Source: a bacterium
Lineage (GTDB): Bacteria; Actinomycetota; Acidimicrobiia; Acidimicrobiales; Bin134
Direction: 5' to 3'
Assembly (NCBI GenBank): GCA_026708015.1
Contig: JAPOVT010000061.1
Location: 1 to 63,661, forward strand
Length of the DNA: 63,661 bases
Shown here: one piece after another, positions 26,509 to 37,694 of the stretch
Position numbering within the stretch: the stretch's first letter is position 1
How the letters are laid out: each line of letters starts with the position of its first letter
Position numbers and translations under genes: made by a program
The notes under the pieces: generated by a model
What the model was told of the DNA's origin: nothing
The model's input: only the letters and a program-made list of their open reading frames with translations
Databases searched by the model: none

Positions 26509-27918
26509 ATGAGCGATGAGATGACCGACGAGCAGAAGGAAGCGTTCGTCGCCAAGCTCCGAAAGGAGGTCGGGAATACCGGCACTCCGACTATCGCTCG
26601 GGACCCGGTCAACCAGCCCATGATCCGCCACTGGTGCGATGCCATGGAGGACGCCAACCCCCTCTACACCGACCCCGACACCGCCAGCCAAGGTCCTCAT
26701 GGTGAGATCGTCGCCCCTGCGTCCATGCTCAACGCCTGGACCATGATCGGCCTGATCCCCCGGGTCAACGACCCCAAAGATCCTGCTTCCGGGGTGTACG
26801 CCATGCTGGACGAAGCCGGCTATGTCGGAGTGGTGGCCACCAACTGCGAACACGTCTATCACCGCTATCTCAAGTTGGGCGACCATCTCACCGGCGTCGT
26901 CAAGCTGGTAGACGTGTCCGATGAGAAGCAGACCGCTCTAGGCATCGGCCATTTCGTCACCACCGAGACCGAATACCACGACCAGCACGGCAACCACGTC
27001 GGCTCCATGTTCTTCCGCATCCTCAAATTCCGCCCCGGCACCGGGCGAACCGCCAATTCCGGGGGCGACGGCAACTCCGGCACCGAGCGTCCGCCCCGCC
27101 CTCGCCCCAGCCGCAACCAGGACACCGACTTCTTCTGGCAGGGCAGCCGAGTCGGGGAGCTGCGCATTCAGCAGTGCCTCAAGTGCGGGCGCCTCCAACA
27201 CCCGCCCGGCAACCGCTGCCCGGCCTGCGGCGCCACCGACATGGATTACACCACTGCATCCGGGAAGGGCACGCTGTACTCATACGTGGTGGCCCATCAC
27301 CCTCGGGTGCCCTCCTTCGACTACCCGCTGAACATCGGGCTGGTGGAGCTGGAAGAGGGTGTCCGCCTCGTCACCAACATCACCGACTGCGACGCCGATC
27401 AGCTCAAGGTGGGCATGCCGCTTCAGGCCTGGCACATGCAGACCCACGATGATGTGAGCATTCCGGTATTCCGACCCGCCCGGGTGGCCCGAAGCGCAAC
27501 CACGCTGACCTTCGACGAGGTGAGCGTGGGCGACGAACTGCCGCTGTGCCCGATTCCCCTCACCCCCACGCTGATCGTTTCCACTGCCATCGCCTCACGC
27601 GACTACCAAGATGTCCATCACGACCGGGACATGGCCCTCAAGAAGGGCTCCGAGGACATCTTCATGAACATCCTCACGTCCAGCGGCCTCTCGGCCCGCT
27701 ACATCAGCGACTGGGCCGGACCGGACGCCGTTTTCAAGAACCTGAAGATCCGCCTCGGCGCCCCCAACTACCCCTACGACTGCATGACCATGTCGGGATC
27801 GGTCACCGCCAAGCGGGAGGCCGACGGCGAGGCCATCGCCGAGGTGTCATTTCGGGGCCAGAACAGCCGGGGTCCCCATGTGACCGGAACCGCCGACCTG
27901 GCCCTGCCCAGAGCGTAG
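26509..27918 (+). CDS. Fused ChsH2-ChsH1-like enoyl-CoA hydratase with DUF35 domain
   Basis: 469 aa with three parts. Residues 1-185: MaoC-like/FAS1-type hotdog (PMIRHWCDAMEDANPLY, APASMLNAW). Residues about 195-320: DUF35 zinc ribbon and OB fold (CLKCGRLQHPPGNRCPACG, then GTLYSYVVAHHP). Residues about 325-469: second hotdog with the hydratase motif SRDYQDVHHDRDMA. In Mycobacterium the first two parts are ChsH2 and the third is ChsH1, which together hydrate the steroid side-chain enoyl-CoA; the DUF35 part binds the aldolase Ltp2. Here they are one polypeptide followed 9 bp later by an Ltp2-like gene. Substrate could be a steroid or another branched acyl-CoA. Confidence 0.85.
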   Translation: MSDEMTDEQKEAFVAKLRKEVGNTGTPTIARDPVNQPMIRHWCDAMEDANPLYTDPDTASQGPHGEIVAPASMLNAWTMIGLIPRVNDPKDPASGVYAMLDEAGYVGVVATNCEHVYHRYLKLGDHLTGVVKLVDVSDEKQTALGIGHFVTTETEYHDQHGNHVGSMFFRILKFRPGTGRTANSGGDGNSGTERPPRPRPSRNQDTDFFWQGSRVGELRIQQCLKCGRLQHPPGNRCPACGATDMDYTTASGKGTLYSYVVAHHPRVPSFDYPLNIGLVELEEGVRLVTNITDCDADQLKVGMPLQAWHMQTHDDVSIPVFRPARVARSATTLTFDEVSVGDELPLCPIPLTPTLIVSTAIASRDYQDVHHDRDMALKKGSEDIFMNILTSSGLSARYISDWAGPDAVFKNLKIRLGAPNYPYDCMTMSGSVTAKREADGEAIAEVSFRGQNSRGPHVTGTADLALPRA

Positions 27919-27927
27919 GAGGACGCG

Positions 27928-29106
27928 ATGAGCCTGAAATACGCCTACGAATGCGCCGTTGCCGGAATCGGTGCCACCCCGTTCACCAAGGACTCGGGCC
28001 GCACCCCGATGGACCAGGCGGTGGAAGCCTGCCTGGCCGCCTGCGAGGACGCCGGGCTGCCACCTGAAAAAGTCAACGGCTTCGTGACCTACTCAGCCGA
28101 GCAGAACCCCGAAATCGAGGTGGCCCGAAACCTGGGCATCGAAGAGCTGACCCACTTCTCCATGGTCCACCACGGCGGCGGAGCGGCCTGCGGGGTGATC
28201 GCAGTGGCCTGCCAGGCCCTCTACTCCGGTGCGGCCGACTATGTGCTGTGCTATCGGGCTTTCAACGAGCGCTCCTGGCACCGCTTCGGTGCCGGGGTGC
28301 AGGACCGGCCGGCCGGCGCCGAAGCGTCAGAAGTCAGCTTCTCGTGGAGCTCGCCCTTCGGGCTGGTCACCCCGGCCTCCTGGGTGGCCATGTTCGCCAC
28401 CCGCTACATGCACGAGTACGGCGCCACCACCGAGGACTTCGGTCGGGTGTCGGTGGTCGACCGGACTTTCGCGGCCACCAACCCCTACGCCCACTTCTTC
28501 CAGCGGCCCATCACCCTGGAAGACCACCAGAACAGCCGTTGGATCGTGGAACCGCTGCGCCTGCTGGACTGCTGCCAGGAAACCGACGGGGCCCAGGCCT
28601 TGCTGGTGACCACCGCCGAGCGAGCCAAAGACCTCCAGCAGAAGCCAGCAGTTATCGCCTCAGCCGCCCAGGGCGTCGCCGAAGACCAGCACATGATGAA
28701 GAGCTACTACCGGGACAGCATCACCGGCATACCCGAGATGGAGTTGTGCGCTCGCCAGCTCTATCAGTCGAGCGGGCTGTCGGCTGGCGACATCCAGACC
28801 GCCATCATCTACGACCACTTCACCCCGCTGGTGCTCCCCCAGCTCGAAGAGTTCGGATTCTGCGATCGGGGCGAGGCCAAGGACTTCATCCGCGACGGCC
28901 ACCTCGAGCGAGACGGGCGACTGCCCATCAACACCAACGGGGGCCAGCTCGGCGAGGCCTACATCCACGGCCTCAACGGCATTGCCGAGGGGGTACGACA
29001 GATTCGGGGCACCTCGGTGAACCAGATCGACAACGTGGAAAACGTGCTGGCTACCGCGGGAACTGCGGTACCCACCAGTGCGCTCATCCTCTCCCAGCCC
29101 CGCTGA
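27928..29106 (+). CDS. Ltp2-like thiolase-fold aldolase (lipid-transfer protein)
   Basis: 392 aa, ATG start after GGAGGA. Thiolase fold without the usual thiolase Cys/His set; HHGGGAACGVIAVA and IYDHFTPLVLPQLEEFGF resemble Ltp2, the retro-aldolase that cuts the beta-hydroxyacyl-CoA made by ChsH1-ChsH2. It needs a DUF35 partner, and the gene before it encodes one as part of a fusion. The gene pair is therefore a complete hydration-cleavage unit. A second DUF35-thiolase pair is at 46411-47996. Confidence 0.85.
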   Translation: MSLKYAYECAVAGIGATPFTKDSGRTPMDQAVEACLAACEDAGLPPEKVNGFVTYSAEQNPEIEVARNLGIEELTHFSMVHHGGGAACGVIAVACQALYSGAADYVLCYRAFNERSWHRFGAGVQDRPAGAEASEVSFSWSSPFGLVTPASWVAMFATRYMHEYGATTEDFGRVSVVDRTFAATNPYAHFFQRPITLEDHQNSRWIVEPLRLLDCCQETDGAQALLVTTAERAKDLQQKPAVIASAAQGVAEDQHMMKSYYRDSITGIPEMELCARQLYQSSGLSAGDIQTAIIYDHFTPLVLPQLEEFGFCDRGEAKDFIRDGHLERDGRLPINTNGGQLGEAYIHGLNGIAEGVRQIRGTSVNQIDNVENVLATAGTAVPTSALILSQPR

Positions 29107-29175
29107 CTCCCCGACCCGCCCGGCACTCAGTGCTGACTGCAACTGAATCGGCATCTCCCGATCCCTCAGCCCATT

Positions 29176-29192
29176 GGAATGTGTATGATTCC
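29176..29192. promoter_or_regulatory. GGAAT-N7-ATTCC inverted repeat in the leader of the signalling operon
   Basis: The 133-bp gap before the STAS gene holds ggaat-gtgtatg-attcc, with TATGAT inside it as a possible -10 box. Either an operator or the promoter itself. No clear -35 partner was found at normal spacing. Confidence 0.3.
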
Positions 29193-29239
29193 GGCTGACA
29201 GAATGATCCGAGACAGAACCCAACTAGAGAGGCCCAACT

Positions 29240-29569
29240 ATGGAATTCAGCCACGACCGCTCCGGCGACACGCTGGTCGTCACCGCTTCAGGCCGGGTAG
29301 ACGGATCCAATGCGTCGGATTTTCTGGAGTCCCTGCAAGGAATGTTCGATCCTGGCGACCAGCGGATCATCCTGGATCTTGGCGGCCTTGAGTACATCAG
29401 CAGCGCGGGCCTCCGTGTGCTGCTCATGGCAGCTCAGAACCTCGACAAGCAGAACAAGTCCTTCAGCATCTGCTCATTGACCGAAGCGGTAGGCGACGTG
29501 TTCCGTATCAGTGGCTTTGATCAGATCATCAACGTTTTTCCATCGGTAGACGACGCCAAACAGGGGTAA
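29240..29569 (+). CDS. STAS-domain anti-sigma factor antagonist
   Basis: 109 aa. RVDGSNASDFLESL and LDLGGLEYISSAGLRVLLMAAQ are the STAS signature; the Ser pair in ISSAGL holds the residue normally phosphorylated by the anti-sigma kinase. In its unphosphorylated form such a protein binds the kinase and frees the sigma factor. First gene of a five-gene operon, 4 bp before the next start. Confidence 0.9.
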   Translation: MEFSHDRSGDTLVVTASGRVDGSNASDFLESLQGMFDPGDQRIILDLGGLEYISSAGLRVLLMAAQNLDKQNKSFSICSLTEAVGDVFRISGFDQIINVFPSVDDAKQG

Positions 29570-29573
29570 ACCC

Positions 29574-30728
29574 TTGACCGACACCTACAAGATCCTGGTC
29601 GTCGACGACGAACCGGATCTTGAACCTCTGGTCCTTCAGCGGATGCGGCGGCAAATCCGTTCCAAGGAGTACGAGTTCGTATTCGCTTGCGACGGAGTGG
29701 ATGCCCTGGAAAAGCTCAACGCCGATCCGACCATCGACATGGTCCTGTCCGATATCAACATGCCCAAGATGGACGGCCTCACCCTGCTCCAGCAGCTTCC
29801 CGACGTCGACCCCAATCTCCGGGCGGTGATCGTCTCGGCCTACGGCGACATGGACAACATCCGCACCGCCATGAACCGGGGAGCGTTCGACTTCGTCACC
29901 AAGCCCATCGACTTCGACGACCTGAAGATCACCATCGCCCGCACCTTGGATCATTTGGCCGAATGGCGGGAAGCGCTGGCATCGCGCGACCAGCTCGTGG
30001 CCCTTCAAAATGAGCTGAGCATCGCCAGCCAACTCCAGCAGTCCATCCTGCCTGCTATTCCCCCGGAGACAGATGGATGCGAGGTATCGGCCAACATGGA
30101 ACCGGCCCGCAACGTGGGCGGCGACTTCTACGACTACTTCAAGCTCGACAACGAGGTTGGGCTCGTTGTAGCCGATGTGTCCGACAAGGGCATCCCTGCG
30201 TCGATGTTCATGATGTCAAGCCGGACTGCGCTCAAGGGGGCCGCCATCGGCGTTCGCGAGCCGCGGATGGTGCTCGCCGAAGTAAACAACCAGCTCCAGC
30301 AAGACAACCCCACCTTCATGTTCGTCACGCTGATCTACGCCCTGTTCAATCCGGAAACCGGATTGCTCACCTACTCCATCGCCGGCCACGATCCCCCGAT
30401 GCTGGTAAGCGCAGACGGCGCAGTTACCGAATTGCCGCTCACCAAGGGAATCGCGCTGGGCATCGCCGCCGATGTCGTCTACACCCAGGAGTCGGTCACA
30501 TTGGAACCAGGCGACACCGTGGTGCTGTTCACCGACGGCGTGACCGAGGCCATGAACGCCGACAACCAGCAATTTGGCTTGGGACGGTTGACGGAGGTGT
30601 TCGAAGGCAAACCGCCCGAAAACGCCACCGCGGCCAACGAGACGGTCTTCGAGTACGTGCGGAACTTCGCTGGTGATGCCCCTCAGTCTGACGACATCAC
30701 CTGTCTCACCCTGCGGCGCCCCTCATGA
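29574..30728 (+). CDS. Response regulator with PP2C (RsbU/SpoIIE-type) phosphatase output
   Basis: 384 aa, TTG start. Residues 1-125 are a receiver domain: acidic pair DDE at 11-13, phosphoacceptor Asp60 in LSDINMPKMDG, and the Lys in FVTKPID. A helical linker (about 130-165) leads to the phosphatase: VGGDFYDYFKL, VADVSDKGIPASMFMM, LFTDGVTEAMN and SDDITCL carry the metal-binding Asp residues. Predicted to dephosphorylate the STAS protein encoded just before it, under control of the kinase at the end of the operon. Confidence 0.93.
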   Translation: MTDTYKILVVDDEPDLEPLVLQRMRRQIRSKEYEFVFACDGVDALEKLNADPTIDMVLSDINMPKMDGLTLLQQLPDVDPNLRAVIVSAYGDMDNIRTAMNRGAFDFVTKPIDFDDLKITIARTLDHLAEWREALASRDQLVALQNELSIASQLQQSILPAIPPETDGCEVSANMEPARNVGGDFYDYFKLDNEVGLVVADVSDKGIPASMFMMSSRTALKGAAIGVREPRMVLAEVNNQLQQDNPTFMFVTLIYALFNPETGLLTYSIAGHDPPMLVSADGAVTELPLTKGIALGIAADVVYTQESVTLEPGDTVVLFTDGVTEAMNADNQQFGLGRLTEVFEGKPPENATAANETVFEYVRNFAGDAPQSDDITCLTLRRPS

Positions 30729-31202
30729 TTGTCACTACCCGCTTTCAGACCGCCACACGAAGCCGCTGAAATGCAACGATCGCTGCATCTATCCCACCCT
30801 CCGAAGCAAGGCCACCCCTCCGACGTTTTGCCGATGATCGAAGACCTGTTGAATGAGATGGCCGAGGCAGATGATTGGCCGATAACCCTGACCATGCATG
30901 CCAACTTGATTCTGGAAGAGTTGGTGCTCAACACCTTGACCCACGGCGACACGAGCGGTCTCACAGAAATCGACCTCGAATTGGAATCCAAGGAACACGC
31001 CCTAACGATCCGCCTCGTCGATGACGGATCGCCCTTCAACCCGCTTACCGACGCCCCCGAACCCGATGTCACCCTTCCCCTGAACGAGCGCCCCATCGGT
31101 GGGTTGGGGGTCTATCTCGTTCGAACTATGGGCGAGGATCTGGAGTATCGCCGGGAAAACGACCGCAACCACCTAAAGCTCGTCGTACGCCCCGAGTCGT
31201 GA
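30729..31202 (+). CDS. RsbW-like anti-sigma factor / GHKL serine kinase
   Basis: 157 aa from TTG 30729, directly after the previous stop; ATG 30771 is an alternative and would give 143 aa. GHKL fold: N box LILEELVLNTLTHGD, G1 box RLVDDGSPFNP, G2 box GGLGVYLVRTM. These proteins hold a sigma factor inactive and phosphorylate the STAS antagonist. No sigma factor gene is in the operon, so the target is elsewhere or is not a sigma factor. Confidence 0.88.
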   Translation: MSLPAFRPPHEAAEMQRSLHLSHPPKQGHPSDVLPMIEDLLNEMAEADDWPITLTMHANLILEELVLNTLTHGDTSGLTEIDLELESKEHALTIRLVDDGSPFNPLTDAPEPDVTLPLNERPIGGLGVYLVRTMGEDLEYRRENDRNHLKLVVRPES

Positions 31203-32484
31203 GGGATTCGGCACTGAGAATCCTGCGCAAAGTGCGGTTCGCCGGCCTGGCAACCGTTGTACTCGCCGCAGTGCTGTCAGGCTGCGGATCCAATGCCACC
31301 GATCCCGCACAGCTCCAGCCAACCGCCACCCCGACTGCTGGACCAGCCCAAAATGGCGCGGCAAGCACAGGAGTGCCGGGGGTGTTCGACGGCCGGGTGG
31401 TGTTCGGACAGTCGGCGGCGTTCAGCGGTCCCGCCCAAGAGCTGGGCATCAACATGAACCTGGGCATCATGGCGGCGTTCGCAGAGGCCAACCGAAACGG
31501 CGGCGTACACGGGCGAATATTGGAGCTCGTGACTCGAGACGACGCCTACGAACCCGAGGCAGCCATCACCAACACCCAGGCATTGATCAACGAGGAGCAG
31601 GTCTTCTCGCTCATCGGCGCGGTGGGCACGCCCACATCGCGTTCGGCCACTCCAGTGGCAGCCGAAGCGGGCATCCCCTATGTCGCTCCGTTCACTGGGG
31701 CCGGCTTCCTCAGAGACGACCATTGGGACAACATCATCAACCTCCGGGCCTCTTACGCCCAGGAGACCGAGGAAATGGTCGAGCGGCTCACCACGGACTT
31801 GGGCGTCACCCGAATCGCGGTCATGTTCCAAGACGACTCCTTCGGACGGGCCGGTTACAACGGAGCGCTGGCCGCGCTAGAACGCCGGGGGATGAGCCTG
31901 GTGGCCACCGGTGTGTATCCCCGCAACACCACTGCGGTGAAGTCGGGGCTGCTCGACCTGAGGCTGGGCAACCCCGAAGCCGTGATCCTGATCGGCGCCT
32001 ATCAGCCGGTCGCCGCCCTCATCTCCTGGGCCCGCCACATCGACTTCGATCCCATCTTCATGACGGTTTCCTTTGTGGGAAGCAACGCGCTGGCCGATGA
32101 GTTGGGATCGGGCGGCGAGGGCGTGTACGTCACCCAGGTGATTCCCTTTCCCACCGACCTGTCGATTCCCGTAGTGGCCTCCTATACCGCGGCCTTGGAG
32201 GCATACGACCCAACGGCTGAACCGGGGTTCGTGTCCTTGGAGGGCTACATCGCCGGCCGTTTGGCCATCTCCGGTTTGGAGGCATGCGGTGTCATTCTCA
32301 ACCGCGGCTGCTTCTTGGAAAACATCTTGGGTGCCGGCCAGTTCGACGTCGACGGGTTCGTCCTGGACTTCGGTGCTGAAGACAACCGTGCCGTGGACAA
32401 TCAAGGCTCTGACGCCGTCTTTTTGACCGTGATCGATGCCAACGGCAATTACCGGTCGGAGGCCTCGATGGGAGACGCCAGCTC

Positions 32485-32488
<4 letters not shown>
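31199..32488 (+). CDS. Periplasmic-binding-protein lipoprotein (branched-chain amino acid/urea type)
   Basis: 429 aa, GTG start overlapping the previous stop (GTGA). Lipobox LSGC with the acylated Cys at residue 29. A Thr/Pro/Gln linker follows, then a type I binding-protein fold: VVFGQSAAFSGPAQELG, INEEQVFSLIGAVGTPTS, MFQDDSFGRAGYNGALAAL, AVILIGAYQPVAALI. This family normally feeds an ABC importer, but no permease or ATPase gene is near; the next gene is a sensor kinase, overlapping by 4 bp. It is likely the ligand sensor of that kinase. Confidence 0.9.
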
Positions 32489-34710
<2,222 letters not shown>

Positions 34711-34720
34711 CTGAACACTT

Positions 34721-35284
34721 TTATCGGGCAGGTCTGAGCAGCGCACCGCCTATGGCAGCCGATGCGCCTCCGGCATAGGCTACAAAAAGGCCCGCACCAA
34801 CCCTGCCGCCCTCAGCGTCCAAGTCGTCATCAATGGCCAGCCCCTCTGCAAGGCAGAAACCCATGACGGCCAATCCCACCACCAAGGCCGGTAGCCACAT
34901 CATCTGGGTATTGCCGGCCAGCACTGCAACCAGCACGGTCCACAGCATCACCGCGGCCAACAGAACCAGCAACCAGGTATCGGCCACGCTGCCTAGGCCC
35001 ACCAACCACGGAATGTCGCCGTCTAGCACTCCCCGCGTCTGCGATCCGGAATCAGACCACGGCAACAGCAGCCCGGCGATCAGCAGAGCCATCGCCGCGC
35101 CCACAAAGGCAAGCCCCGCTCTCATCTGACCCGGAGAAGTCCGCCTGCCGTTCCCCCCGCCCAGGATCCCAACCGGTACTCCTGGTGGATCAGTCCACGA
35201 TTCCCCGTCCCAGAATCGGTAGCCGCGCTGTCCCTGTTCGGCATACCAGCCCGGCGGCGCCCGGCGTGTCGGCGGGTCGCTCAT
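34721..35284 (-). CDS. DUF2510 membrane protein
   Basis: 187 aa. The N-terminal DUF2510 motif APPGWYAEQGQRGYRFWDG is typical of actinobacteria. About four hydrophobic spans follow (GLAFVGAAMALLIAGLLL, TWLLVLLAAVMLWTVLVAVL, WLPALVVGLAVMGFCLA, and a Gly/Ala-rich last helix). Function unknown. Its start overlaps the stop of the SnoaL-like gene by 4 bp, so the two form a small operon. Convergent with the histidine kinase, 10 bp between stops. Confidence 0.85.
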   Translation of the reverse strand: MSDPPTRRAPPGWYAEQGQRGYRFWDGESWTDPPGVPVGILGGGNGRRTSPGQMRAGLAFVGAAMALLIAGLLLPWSDSGSQTRGVLDGDIPWLVGLGSVADTWLLVLLAAVMLWTVLVAVLAGNTQMMWLPALVVGLAVMGFCLAEGLAIDDDLDAEGGRVGAGLFVAYAGGASAAIGGALLRPAR

Positions 35285-35778
35285 CCGGACTCAACATGGT
35301 CGGTATAGCGCACGTCTCCTTCGGACAGGTCGAAGGTGAGGTGCTCTCGCATGTCGCCAATCTGGTCGACAACCACCATCCGGCGGGCGAAACGCCACTG
35401 TCCATCGACCAGGGAGAAGTCATCTTCGTAGCGGCCCGCCACGATGGGCTGAAGGGCCAGTGTATCTGTGCCCTGGTGGACGGCGAAGTACGAGCGGGCG
35501 GCGGCTGTCTGCCCGTCATCGGCAACATCGACGATCACGTTGCTAGCCACATGCCGGGTGCGCAGTGTGCCGTCGCCGTGGACTTTGTTGGTGGCCGCGT
35601 AGAACGCGGCGACGTCATCGCCCGACATGCCGTCGTCGGGATCAGCCGAGCTGGTGGAGGTGAGCACTCCGTGGGCGAAGAGCTCGCCAAGCTCGTCGAA
35701 GCGGGCCAAGTCCACGCATTCGGCATAGACGTACATAAGCGCCTTGATCGATCGCACTGCTTGCTCGTGTGAAGTCAC
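35281..35778 (-). CDS. SnoaL-like polyketide cyclase/NTF2 family protein
   Basis: 165 aa, GTG start. IKALMYVYAECVDLARFDELGELF and RTRHVASNVIVDV follow the SnoaL_4 pattern seen in ring-hydroxylating dioxygenase small subunits and dehydratases. FARRMVVVDQIGDMREHL closes the fold. Function not predictable. Divergent from selD with 51 bp between starts. Confidence 0.8.
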   Translation of the reverse strand: MTSHEQAVRSIKALMYVYAECVDLARFDELGELFAHGVLTSTSSADPDDGMSGDDVAAFYAATNKVHGDGTLRTRHVASNVIVDVADDGQTAAARSYFAVHQGTDTLALQPIVAGRYEDDFSLVDGQWRFARRMVVVDQIGDMREHLTFDLSEGDVRYTDHVESG

Positions 35779-35829
35779 GCCGCAAAGCTAACCCACCTCA
35801 ACCAGCGACGGCCCGGTAGCGTCGGAGAC

Positions 35830-36891
35830 GTGAACCCGAAGACAGGGAGGCTCACGGCCTACAGCCACGGCGCCGGTTGAGCCGGCAAGCTCGGACCGTC
35901 CGAGTTGGCGCAGGTCGTGCGCACACTGCCAACCCCGACCCACGAGGACTTGATCGTGGGCACAGAGACCGGTGATGACGCCGCAGTGTGGCGCATCGGG
36001 GAAGGCCGCGCCCTGATCTCGACCGCCGATTTCTTCGCGCCGGTGGTGGACGACCCTCACACTTGGGGGCGCATCGCGGCCACAAACGCGGCCTCGGATG
36101 TCTACGCCATGGGCGGCACCCCCCGGTTCGGACTGAACCTGGTGGCATGGCCCCATGGGGATCTTCCGCTGGAGGTTCTCACCGATGTGCTGGCGGGCGG
36201 GGCCGCGGCGGCCGCCGACGGCGGCTGGGCAGTGGTCGGGGGCCACACGGTGGACGGACCCGAGCCGATGTACGGCCAAGCCGTCACCGGGGAAGCCGAT
36301 GAGGAGAGCTTGCTGACCAACGCCGGCGCCCAGCCGGGACAGTCGCTGGTGCTGACCAAGCCGCTAGGCACTGGACTCTTGGCCACCGCGGTCAAGCGCT
36401 CTGGGCCCGAGGCGATCGAACCCGGCGGGTGGCTGGCGGAAGCCTACGCCGCGGGAGTGGCCGAGATGACTCGACTGAACGACGAGGCCGCCTCGACTGC
36501 CCTCGAGGCCAAGGCCACGGCGGCCACCGACATCACCGGCTTCGGCTTGCTCGGCCACCTCCAGAAGCTGGCTACCGCCAGCGGTGTTGGTGCAGTGATC
36601 CGAACAGAAGAGGTGCCGCTGCTCCCCGACGTCTGGGAGATGCTGGATCAAGGGTTTGCCCCCGGTGGAACGGCTCGCAACCTCGACCACGTGCGTCCGT
36701 GGGTGCGAGGATCAGACAACCAGCGGATCTTGACCATGCTGGCCGATGCCCAGACCTCCGGCGGCCTGCTGTTTTGCTGTCCACCGGCCGCGGCCGCCGA
36801 AGCGGTAGCCCGACTGATAGCCGCAGGCCACGCTGCCGCTGTGATCGGCGAGGTCTCCGCAAGCGATCCCGGAGCAGTCGTGGTGGGATGA
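35830..36891 (+). CDS. selD: Selenide, water dikinase with selenocysteine at the catalytic position
   Basis: A plain frame begins only at TTG 35905. The same frame continues upstream through a TGA at 35878 to GTG 35830, and the extra residues match the SelD N terminus: LTAYSHGAG-U-AGKLGPSELAQVV. Counting from GTG, the TGA is codon 17, the place of catalytic Cys17 of E. coli SelD, and the essential Lys20 is kept (AGK). So SelD is itself a selenoprotein of 353 aa. It makes selenophosphate from selenide and ATP for selenocysteine and selenouridine. Further motifs: TGDDAAVW, DFFAPVVDDP, NAASDVYAMGGTP, VGGHTVDGPEPMYG, TDITGFGLLGHL, DAQTSGGLL. Selenocysteine machinery genes are not in this window. 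Confidence 0.92.
35878..35904 (+). promoter_or_regulatory. UGA selenocysteine codon with candidate bSECIS hairpin
   Basis: TGA at 35878-35880 is followed after nine bases by CTCGGA (35890-35895), loop CCG, and TCCGAG (35899-35904), a perfect 6-bp stem. CAA/TTG can extend it past one bulged G. Bacterial SECIS elements lie just there in the mRNA and recruit SelB. Confidence 0.75.
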
Positions 36892-36927
36892 CTGGCCAGT
36901 TAGCCCGAGCCAACGGTTGCTGTCGGG

Positions 36928-37590
36928 CTACTCGGCCGGCTCGGTGCGGGGTGGCAGTCCGTCCAGGTGGGCGGCGTCGTTGTATCGCACCAGCCGCCAC
37001 ACGCCGGGCTCGTCGGTGGTCACAAACTCGGTGATGGAAGTGTTGAGGGTCCATAGGACGAACTGCACATTCATCCCCAGGCCCATAAACAGCCGCATGG
37101 CGATATCGATGACTCCGCCGTGGCACACCACCATCATGGTGGTACCGGGATAGCCCTCAACCAGCTCATATAGCGCTTGGCCGGTGCGGTAGGAGAAACC
37201 GGCCAGGCTCTCCCCGCCGGGCGCCAAGGGCAAGTGGGGGTGGAAATCGCCGGTCCACTCGAACAGATTGCCGAACTCCTTGTAGCCCACCCCGTCGGCC
37301 TCGCCCGGGCGGCGTTCTACGAGGTCGGGATGGGTGTGTACCTTCAAGCCGCCCAATGAGGGGGACAGCAGCTCGGCGGTTTCTATCGCCCGAGGCAGGG
37401 TGCTGGACCACAGCGCATCCACTTTGGGCTCATTGCCCTGCATATAACGCTCGCCGAGCGCTTCAGCCTGACGACGGCCCAGCGGCGACAAACCCGTGCA
37501 AGCCAGGTCTCCGCCGATGATCTGCTTAACGGTTACCTCCGATTCACCGTGGCGGATCAACAGCAAGCGGGTTCGTTGGCCGGAGCTCAT
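36928..37590 (-). CDS. Histidine phosphatase family protein (phosphoglycerate mutase-like)
   Basis: 220 aa from ATG 37590 (MSSGQRTRLLLIRHGES). A longer frame from 37662 would overlap the next gene and adds no recognisable sequence. The phosphohistidine is in LIRHGESE; ERRPGEADG carries the Glu; VVCHGGVIDIAMRLF holds the second His. Broad-specificity phosphatase; substrate unknown. Confidence 0.88.
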   Translation of the reverse strand: MSSGQRTRLLLIRHGESEVTVKQIIGGDLACTGLSPLGRRQAEALGERYMQGNEPKVDALWSSTLPRAIETAELLSPSLGGLKVHTHPDLVERRPGEADGVGYKEFGNLFEWTGDFHPHLPLAPGGESLAGFSYRTGQALYELVEGYPGTTMMVVCHGGVIDIAMRLFMGLGMNVQFVLWTLNTSITEFVTTDEPGVWRLVRYNDAAHLDGLPPRTEPAE

Positions 37591-37666
37591 TTCGGCCCCA
37601 TCTTGCCACGCCGAAGTCTCATGACGGACCTCCAGCAATTCATCTTCATCAACCGGTGGCAAAGCA

Positions 37667-37681
37667 GCCCCAAATTGGGGC
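37667..37681. promoter_or_regulatory. 15-bp palindrome GCCCCAA-A-TTGGGGC between divergent genes
   Basis: Perfect inverted repeat with a single central base, lying between the phosphatase start at 37590 and the PlsY-like start at 37695. Could be an operator for either gene. If the longer start at 37656 were used it would lie in the coding sequence. Confidence 0.4.
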
Positions 37682-37694
37682 AGAATCTCTATCG

